Made by a program: the position numbers and the translations under genes. From NCBI GenBank assembly GCA_002340255.1, contig DDLS01000061.1, positions 1 through 15,454 on the forward strand: a stretch of 15,454 nucleotides of DNA. The letters run 5' to 3'. The DNA comes from Cyanobacteria bacterium UBA2566. GTDB lineage: Bacteria > Cyanobacteriota > Cyanobacteriia > Cyanobacteriales > Desertifilaceae. Shown piece after piece: positions 6,839 to 12,202 of the stretch. A model generated the notes under the pieces. It did not search any database. It worked only from the letters and a program-made list of their open reading frames with translations, and was not told the DNA's origin. Each line of letters opens with the position of its first letter. Position 1 is the first letter of the stretch.

Positions 6839-7195
6839 TTGGCTAGGAGACGTAAGCGCAAAAGTCGTCGTCGCCAGGAAGGACGGCGTATCCTCGAACA
6901 AGTTCCTCAGTATAGCATTGAAAGCGGAGAAGATAAACCCGTAACGGCAGCTCGAAAATTTATTCGCGCTCAAGGGATTATCCCACCCGCTTTATTATTG
7001 GTCAAGCGGAACGAGCATACCACAGATCGGTATTTTTGGGCAGAAAAAGGTTTATTTGGCGCTCAATATGTTGAGGAAAACCATTTTCTGTTTCCCAGTT
7101 TGAAACATCCGGATGACCTTCAACCCCCATCAATGCTACTGGGAGCTGTCATAACTGAAGCCAAACAAGTTGATACACCTTATCCGATCGGATAG
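6839..7195 (+). CDS. DUF3155 family protein
   Basis: A 118-residue protein. The first dozen residues are almost all Arg/Lys (ARRRKRKSRRRQEGRR), followed by QYSIESGEDKPVTAARKFI. This matches my memory of DUF3155, a cyanobacteria-restricted family of unknown function. The basic N-terminus suggests nucleic acid binding, but that is inference. The start is TTG 6839: GGGGAGG at 6823-6829 is well placed and the conserved ARRRKRKSRR begins right after it; no ATG exists in frame nearby. It has its own promoter. Confidence 0.75.
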   Translation: MARRRKRKSRRRQEGRRILEQVPQYSIESGEDKPVTAARKFIRAQGIIPPALLLVKRNEHTTDRYFWAEKGLFGAQYVEENHFLFPSLKHPDDLQPPSMLLGAVITEAKQVDTPYPIG

Positions 7196-7227
7196 CAGCG
7201 TGTCAAGCTTCAGGTAACTCAGGGAGC

Positions 7228-7264
7228 TAATGAGGCAGAGTTTCAGCTTAACTCTGCCTCATTA
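7228..7264. terminator. strong 15-bp hairpin between convergent genes (bidirectional terminator candidate)
   Basis: TAATGAGGCAGAGTT (7228-7242) and AACTCTGCCTCATTA (7250-7264) pair perfectly around a 7-nt loop. It lies 32 nt after the DUF3155 stop and overlaps the last codons of the minus-strand CCB1-like gene. No T-run follows on either strand, so intrinsic termination is uncertain; protection of both mRNA 3' ends is another possibility. Confidence 0.55.
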
Positions 7265-7797
7265 CAAAGCAAAGATTGTAAGGCTTTCTGAAGTTCAGCC
7301 AGTTCATCTCGGTGCGCTCTGACCGCAATTAGACTTTGCGCCGTTTTCGTGGATGACTCAAGAGATTGAACTTGTAGCTCCACTTGTTCAGTGCGATAAG
7401 CGCCCTTCCAGTAGAAAAGACCTGCACCCGGGGCAAGGAAGACGATCGCCCATAGGATTGGGGGAAAGTCAGACCATACGGTAGAGATTACAAGATTACC
7501 ACAAAGTAGGCCAAGAGTAGCTAAAAAAGAGAGAAAAATGGCTAAAAACCAACTGGGTTGAACAGTCCCCTCAAAGGTGATTTTCTGGATTTGGCTCTCT
7601 AGAGCAGTAACCTGGTAGGCTCGGCTGTCAAAATAGGTTTGCAGTTGGGGAAGCAGTTCTTCTTCTGTGACATTAGCAATGAGGGTGATTTCTTCTGTTC
7701 GGTCTTTAACGGAGGCTCGAATAAAGAAAAAGAGACCGATACACAGCAGAAGGGTAAGGATTAGGAGAGGAATTAAGGCAGGATTTTCGCCGATCAT
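7243..7797 (-). CDS. CCB1-like cofactor assembly of complex C subunit B (membrane protein)
   Basis: A 184-residue membrane protein with three predicted transmembrane segments (about 7-26, 82-105, 112-130) separated by a soluble stretch. The N-terminal PLLILTLLLCIGLFFFIRAS followed by KDRTEE, then ITFEGTVQPSWFLAIFLSFLA, matches my memory of the family annotated as cofactor assembly of complex C subunit B (CCB1, formerly DUF3529). In algae CCB proteins attach heme ci covalently to cytochrome b6. It is divergent from thiL with a 49-bp spacer, so their promoters must be very close or overlap. The family assignment is moderate. Confidence 0.65.
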   Translation of the reverse strand: MIGENPALIPLLILTLLLCIGLFFFIRASVKDRTEEITLIANVTEEELLPQLQTYFDSRAYQVTALESQIQKITFEGTVQPSWFLAIFLSFLATLGLLCGNLVISTVWSDFPPILWAIVFLAPGAGLFYWKGAYRTEQVELQVQSLESSTKTAQSLIAVRAHRDELAELQKALQSLLCNEAELS

Positions 7798-7846
7798 GTC
7801 AGGGTTTAAAGTATAGAAGACGTTTTCAGTATTTTACGATGTGGCC

Positions 7847-8842
7847 ATGAAGGTGAGAGAAGTTGGGGAACAGGGGCTTTTGCAGCGTCTCTTCCGGTTT
7901 TGTGCTGCCCATAGAGTGGGGGATGATGGGGCAGTGTTGGATCTGATTCCAGGATACCGCATGGTGGTGACCACGGATGTGTTGGTGGATGGAGTCCATT
8001 TTAGCGATCGCACGACTCCCCCCCATGCCGTTGGATGGCGAGCAGTAGCGGCTAATTTATCAGATTTAGCCGCTATGGGTGCTTGTCCCCTAGGGATCGC
8101 CGTGGGGTTAAGTTTAACGGCAGATACAGAGGTGGAGTGGGTTGAGTCACTTTATGAAGGGATGAACGACGGTTTAAAACCCCATGAGACTGCCATTATT
8201 GGTGGGGATGTAGTGCGATCGCCGGTTATTTCCCTTAGTATTACCGCTTTGGGACAAGTTAAACCCGATCGCCTCTGTCAACGCCATACGGGAAAACCTG
8301 GCGATCTTATTGTGGTCACAGGGGTTCATGGAGCCTCCCGTGCTGGCCTAGAATGTTTGTTAAATCCTCAGTGGTCGATGACTTTGTCACCCGGCGATCG
8401 CCAAAAATTCATTAAAGCGCATCAATATCCCAAACCGCGCTTAGATGTTCTACCCAAATTATGGAATTTAAAGCCGCAACGGATCGCCGGAATGGATAGT
8501 AGCGATGGGTTAGCCGATGCCTTAGATCAAATCTGTCGCGCCAGTGGCGTTGGCGCTAGGATTGATTTAAGTCAAATTCCCACTGCTCAGGGTTTAAGCT
8601 CTGTACTTTCTGAAGCCAAGATTCGCCATTGGACTTTTTATGGAGGAGAAGATTTTGAGTTAGTGTTGTGCCTTCCTCCAGAAGTCGCTCATCCTTTCGT
8701 GGAGACATTAGAGGGAGAGGCGGCCATTATTGGAGAATTAATCGGGGGCGATCGCATTGAACTGATCGATCGTCACGATCGACAAAACCCCAATTTGACC
8801 TTAGATCGAAGTTGGGGATTCCAACATTTTCCGCTTTCATGA
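7847..8842 (+). CDS. thiL: Thiamine-monophosphate kinase
   Basis: A 331-residue ThiL, which makes thiamine pyrophosphate from thiamine phosphate using ATP. Motifs: VGDDGAV (about 24-30), TTDVLVDGVHF (42-52) and RAVAANLSDLAAMGA for metal and nucleotide binding, IIGGDVVRS (about 117-125), GMDSSDGL (215-222) and YGGEDFEL near the C-terminus. All look intact and the length is normal. ATG 7847 is chosen because cyanobacterial ThiL starts close to MKV..GEQGLL; GTG 7841 in frame is an alternative, and neither has a clear ribosome-binding site. The putative transposon end begins 6 nt after its stop. Confidence 0.93.
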   Translation: MKVREVGEQGLLQRLFRFCAAHRVGDDGAVLDLIPGYRMVVTTDVLVDGVHFSDRTTPPHAVGWRAVAANLSDLAAMGACPLGIAVGLSLTADTEVEWVESLYEGMNDGLKPHETAIIGGDVVRSPVISLSITALGQVKPDRLCQRHTGKPGDLIVVTGVHGASRAGLECLLNPQWSMTLSPGDRQKFIKAHQYPKPRLDVLPKLWNLKPQRIAGMDSSDGLADALDQICRASGVGARIDLSQIPTAQGLSSVLSEAKIRHWTFYGGEDFELVLCLPPEVAHPFVETLEGEAAIIGELIGGDRIELIDRHDRQNPNLTLDRSWGFQHFPLS

Positions 8843-8848
8843 GGTACA

Positions 8849-9002
8849 TGTGCCTTTACCCATAACTTTGCCGGGAACTGAACCATAATATTGCCAACTC
8901 CCCCTACAGAAAGCTTATTAGTTTGTCACTAAGATCTGGACATCGATCGTTTATCGAAGCATAATATTGCCAGAAGTCCAAAGATGGAATTATAATATCG
9001 CC
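8849..9002 (+). repeat. putative transposon left end with four TnsB-type binding repeats
   Basis: From TGTGCC at 8849 there are four same-orientation copies of a 12-bp motif: CATAACTTTGCC (8861-8872), CATAATATTGCC (8884-8895), CATAATATTGCC (8960-8971) and TATAATATCGCC (8991-9002), several followed by a purine-rich run and ACT or AGT. Tn7-family ends likewise begin TGT, with the first TnsB site about 8-12 bp in and further sites spread unevenly over roughly 150 bp. Assignment as TnsB sites is by analogy. The rest of the gene-free stretch 9003-9176 shows nothing more than a few 5-bp inverted repeats. Confidence 0.65.
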
Positions 9003-9176
9003 AAAAGTACATAAATTTTAGATGAGGTGCGATCACTATCGTCATATGTTGACTCAGATACAGAGCTGACGAGCTATTTCAGAGCCTCTCAAGGCACTGG
9101 AAGTGGAAAGGTCTAACAGAGGATAAAGACTTGACAGGAATCGTGTCAGACACACGCCTCCTTGTCCAAAACTGGA

Positions 9177-9497
9177 CTAATTTACTCGCTCCAAGAAGAG
9201 AGCCATCACGCGGTTCAGCTCTTCTATGCGCGTTTCTAAGGAATCAGTTCTTTTGGACTCTCCTTTCAGTTCCCTGCATAGGCTATCAACCGCTTTACCC
9301 AAAGAATGCTGTTTCTCTTCCAAGGCTTCTAACTTATCTTCTACAGGTTCATCTGATAAGTCTAAATACCCTGCGATCGCTTCTCGGATAATCTGAGTTC
9401 TGTCTTTCTCGTCAAGAATGGCACGGGCATCCAGCGCTTCAAGCATTAGGTCAGACAAGCGTATGGATATAGTTTTGCTTTTGCTATTCTTTGCCAT
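9177..9497 (-). CDS. Ribbon-helix-helix (CopG/Arc-type) DNA-binding protein with coiled-coil tail
   Basis: A 106-residue protein. Residues about 8-47 (KTISIRLSDLMLEALDARAI...TQIIREAIAGYL) fit the beta-alpha-alpha ribbon-helix-helix fold. Residues 50-106 are heptad-rich and charged (LEALEEKQHSLGKAVDSL...LETRIEELNRVMALF), a predicted coiled coil for oligomerisation. It is divergent from the helicase gene with a 90-bp spacer, a typical place for an autoregulator of a mobile-element operon. MerR- and Arc-type repressors control some cyanobacterial CRISPR-associated transposons, so a similar role here is reasonable but inferred. An antitoxin role is less likely because no toxin gene sits beside it. 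Confidence 0.8.
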   Translation of the reverse strand: MAKNSKSKTISIRLSDLMLEALDARAILDEKDRTQIIREAIAGYLDLSDEPVEDKLEALEEKQHSLGKAVDSLCRELKGESKRTDSLETRIEELNRVMALFLERVN

Positions 9498-9505
9498 GCG
9501 ATTGG

Positions 9506-9535
9506 GATACAGGTGAGATACAACTATGGTAGAAT
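9506..9535 (+). promoter_or_regulatory. possible RHH operator and promoter of the helicase-tnsAB operon
   Basis: GATACA occurs twice (9506-9511 and 9517-9522), one DNA turn apart, and a -10-like TAGAAT lies at 9530-9535. Ribbon-helix-helix proteins often bind short repeats with such spacing at their own promoters. There is no strong -35. The rest of the 90-bp spacer carries GGAGG (9578-9582), which decides the helicase start. Confidence 0.35.
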
Positions 9536-9587
9536 ACGTTTGAGCTACGAAAGGTATACAGATCGATATTAACTAATGGAGGCATTT

Positions 9588-10994
9588 ATGGCCGCAAAGT
9601 TTGTTCCCAGAGATTGGCAAGACCGCTTTGTGAGGGATTACCAGACTAATCTCAAGAAAAACTTTCTCTTAGAAGCTTGCACATCCGCAGGCAAGACGGG
9701 TGGAGCACTCTATGCCTATGACTTTCTTCGGAAAGGGGGGCTAGACTTACGGTTTCTGGTGGCTGTTGTTCCCGGAGATCATTTGAAGCGCCAATATTCC
9801 ACCGATGCCAGAGATCTATTTAGTATGGATTTATACTACTCGGGTACAGATCAACGTTTGAATCGTCCGCCCACCCCCAATGAATTATTGAACCAGGGCT
9901 ATCATGGGATGGTTGTTAGCTATCAGTGGTTAACTAAATCAGATAATGCTCAAACGTTGAGCTTGGCACTGAAGAGAGACGTTGCAGGTAAGGTATTCAT
10001 TATTCTCGATGAAGTCCATCACGTAAGCGACCAGTTAGCATTTGGTCAAGCCTGTGAAGCAGCATTTCCAGATGAGGTTGTAGCCCATCGTTTGATGACA
10101 TCAGGAACACCATTTCGCTCGGATAACAACAGGATTCTAGGTAATTGGATTAATTATGCTTCTGTTGAGGAAAACGTTTATGAGTGTTTGCCAGACTTCA
10201 GGTATGTCTTAGCAGACGCTTTGCGGGAAGGGACGATTCCTCCCTTTTCTTTTGTCACCTTAGCTGGGGAGTTTACCTATCGTCGAGGAGAAGCCCACTA
10301 TGACGGTCAAACCTTCACCAATGCTCAAAATGAGAAACAATTAACCGATGCTCTCAATACCGCCATTTTTGTTGAAGGAGATTGGGTTAAAACAGCAATT
10401 GAATGGGCGCACGGACGCATGAAACGCGATCGCCAGAAGGGACTGCCAGAGTGCGCGACCTATGTACGAGTTCCGACAATTCAAGCTGCTCGACAAATGA
10501 AGGAACGCATTCTGCGGCTAACAGGGGAAAATGCTCTCGTTGTGGTTTCCAAGGATGATGACCCCAACTCTAGCTCCAGCAGTCTTTCTCAACAGGATTC
10601 TAGCAAGTTAATTGAGCAGTTTGCTTCCGAAACTGGCCCGACTGCTTATTCCTGGATAATTGGTGTAGCCATGTTAGGAGAGGGGGTTTCGATTAACCGT
10701 CTGAAATATCGAATTCATGCTACAAATGTTCGCGCTCCTCTCTCGTTCATGCAGGATTTAGGGCGTTTATTGCGTCAATTCCCTAAAGACGATCCAGAGC
10801 CGGTAGAAACATTGATTCCCGCTCATCCTGACCTGATTGAATTAGCTCTAGAAGTAATGAATGAAGTGTCTCATGTCATTCGAGAAAAAGAGGAAGGAGT
10901 GAACTCAGGTAGCGATGCCAATGAAGCGCAAGGAGAGAATGCTTCCACCGCTATCTCCTCATTTGAACCCCTTGCCTCGCTAGAGGAGTCGTAA
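9588..10994 (+). CDS. SF2 (DEAD/DEAH-like) helicase, N-terminal part of a probable frameshifted gene
   Basis: A 468-residue protein with both SF2 RecA-like lobes: Walker A ACTSAGKTGG (Lys36), motif II ILDEVHH (Asp141), motif III TSGTPF (171-176), a motif V-like GVAMLGEGVSI (about 359) and motif VI QDLGRLLRQ (389-397). It resembles helicases of restriction and mobile-element systems. ATG 9588 is chosen because GGAGG ends 5 nt before it; ATG 9576 adds 4 residues. After motif VI the protein ends in a low-complexity acidic/serine tail at TAA 10992. The -1 frame is open from 10967 and continues into the next ORF with protein-like sequence, so the natural protein may be about 870 residues. It is upstream of, and probably co-transcribed with, the TnsA-TnsB gene. 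Its role in transposition is unknown. Confidence 0.82.
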   Translation: MAAKFVPRDWQDRFVRDYQTNLKKNFLLEACTSAGKTGGALYAYDFLRKGGLDLRFLVAVVPGDHLKRQYSTDARDLFSMDLYYSGTDQRLNRPPTPNELLNQGYHGMVVSYQWLTKSDNAQTLSLALKRDVAGKVFIILDEVHHVSDQLAFGQACEAAFPDEVVAHRLMTSGTPFRSDNNRILGNWINYASVEENVYECLPDFRYVLADALREGTIPPFSFVTLAGEFTYRRGEAHYDGQTFTNAQNEKQLTDALNTAIFVEGDWVKTAIEWAHGRMKRDRQKGLPECATYVRVPTIQAARQMKERILRLTGENALVVVSKDDDPNSSSSSLSQQDSSKLIEQFASETGPTAYSWIIGVAMLGEGVSINRLKYRIHATNVRAPLSFMQDLGRLLRQFPKDDPEPVETLIPAHPDLIELALEVMNEVSHVIREKEEGVNSGSDANEAQGENASTAISSFEPLASLEES

Positions 10995-11074
10995 CGCCGT
11001 ACTACTGCCGTTACGTCAAAGGAACGGATTCTGACAATTTCCGGGCGTTTATCACGGCCAAACGTCCCAATGGC

Positions 11075-12202
11075 TTGGGGACAACCATCGAAACGGTGGA
11101 TCGCTTGCTCGAACCGGAGCCAGAGATTAAGCGGAAGTTTCGGACATTGATTTACGAATCTCATCAGGGAGAGCGAACGGATCTTACCGACTCAACTTCC
11201 CGACTTGAAGTCGGGAAGTTGGATGAATTAGGTAGTCGGCATCAAGAACGTACTCGTGCTGCAAATCGAGCGGCAAAAGCGATTCCAGCCATTGGGAAGT
11301 TGTTGGATAGAGAGCTGATTGCCATAGATATTGCTGCCAAACTAGGGCGAAACATCAAAGATCCGGACAATCTGACCGCTGACGAACGCGAGTATGTTGA
11401 AAATCGAGATTTAATCGGATTGCGGATTGATGAATACATCAAGTTTAACCCAATTCCGGAGGATGAGTACAAAGAGCCTGCCTATCGACGAGAACTCAAC
11501 CGTTTCGTCAAAGACTTGTTGGGCATCAAGGATCGCTCCAAGCAAGTTAGGATGGACAATCCCAAGAAAGCAGCAGAAAAGCTCCGTGAGTTCTATACGG
11601 GAGAAAGGCTTAATGAGTTACTCGGTCACTTACAACCCAAGCAAGTCAGGATGGACAATCCCAAGAAAGCAGCAGAAAAGCTCCTTCAGTTTTACACGGG
11701 GGAAAAGCTCCAGGAGTTACTCGACCACTTACAACAGGGGTTAGAGCTTCCCTCGCAAGAGCAACCCCTATTGACGGAGAAGGATGCAACTGCGATGGTC
11801 GAAGACCGCCCGGAGGGCATCGAGCCTGACAAGGGAGATCGAAACAATCTGGAGCAAGATCCGACTCCTCCAGTAAATACAACCCCTCAGCCTCAAGAGG
11901 AACAGGAGGAAAGCTCAGTATCTCCAACCAACAGGGACAATTCAACGCTCGACCAGCAAGACGAGCCGAATTACTCATTAAATACTCGCCAACTTGCCGA
12001 ACGATTAAAACTTCAACACCAAACCATCATGAACATGATGTACAACAAACCAGAGCAATTTCCGCAATGGTCGCAAGAGCGAGACCCAGAAGGAATAGCT
12101 TGGCAACGGAGTAGCGAGAAAAATGGGAAGTTAACGCTATTTAGTCCAATTTTAGATGACGATCGCGAGGATGAGCCTGATGCTATCGAAAACGGAGTTT
12201 GA
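11075..12202 (+). CDS. Uncharacterised ORF between helicase and tnsAB: probable C-terminal continuation of the helicase, with HTH-like region
   Basis: A 375-codon frame taken from TTG 11075, but open from 10967 with convincing protein sequence before the TTG (PYYCRYVKGTDSDNFRAF). There is no ribosome-binding site, no ATG until residue 160, and GTG only at 11096. This suggests a 1-nt deletion or a recoding event joining it to the helicase. Visible parts: a charged helical region, a 33-residue tandem repeat (156-221), a long acidic/proline-rich linker, and a C-terminal helix-turn-helix-like segment (300-345, SLNTRQLAERLKLQHQTI). A 29-bp palindrome adds 10 residues near residue 40. Its end overlaps tnsAB by 23 nt, implying translational coupling. 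I recognise no family; DNA binding is inferred only from the HTH-like part. Confidence 0.6.
   Translation: MGTTIETVDRLLEPEPEIKRKFRTLIYESHQGERTDLTDSTSRLEVGKLDELGSRHQERTRAANRAAKAIPAIGKLLDRELIAIDIAAKLGRNIKDPDNLTADEREYVENRDLIGLRIDEYIKFNPIPEDEYKEPAYRRELNRFVKDLLGIKDRSKQVRMDNPKKAAEKLREFYTGERLNELLGHLQPKQVRMDNPKKAAEKLLQFYTGEKLQELLDHLQQGLELPSQEQPLLTEKDATAMVEDRPEGIEPDKGDRNNLEQDPTPPVNTTPQPQEEQEESSVSPTNRDNSTLDQQDEPNYSLNTRQLAERLKLQHQTIMNMMYNKPEQFPQWSQERDPEGIAWQRSSEKNGKLTLFSPILDDDREDEPDAIENGV
11193..11221. repeat. 29-bp perfect palindrome inside coding sequence
   Basis: CAACTTCCCGACTT (11193-11206) and AAGTCGGGAAGTTG (11208-11221) are perfect inverted copies around a single G. In the host ORF it reads in frame as residues STSRLEVGKL. 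The CCCGACTT/AAGTCGGG core resembles palindromes at ends of IS200/IS605-type elements in cyanobacteria, so it may be a tiny mobile palindrome. No T-run follows, so it is not an intrinsic terminator. Confidence 0.6.
11540..11737 (+). repeat. two tandem 99-bp in-frame repeats
   Basis: Copies at 11540-11638 and 11639-11737 are highly similar. Both begin AAGCAAGT, contain the same GGATGGACAATCCC and AAAGCAGCAGAAAAGCTCC stretches and end in CACTTACAAC. They encode KQVRMDNPKKAAEKL followed by FYTGE(R/K)L(N/Q)ELL, a 33-residue unit. The 5' halves are nearly identical and the 3' halves differ, which suggests a fairly recent duplication now diverging. Confidence 0.92.

Noticed and set aside
8849..9176. 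CRISPR array in the repeat-bearing region after thiL
   Set aside because: The repeats are only 12 bp, diverged and unevenly spaced (23, 76 and 31 bp), unlike a CRISPR array; transposase binding sites fit better.
9131..9391. 86-codon plus-strand frame across the transposon end and the RHH gene
   Set aside because: It lies antisense to the RHH gene, lacks a ribosome-binding site and resembles nothing known.
10960..10994. Programmed -1 ribosomal frameshift joining helicase and the next ORF
   Set aside because: No X-XXY-YYZ slippery heptamer is in the overlap in the right phase; a simple deletion or separate start explains it as well.
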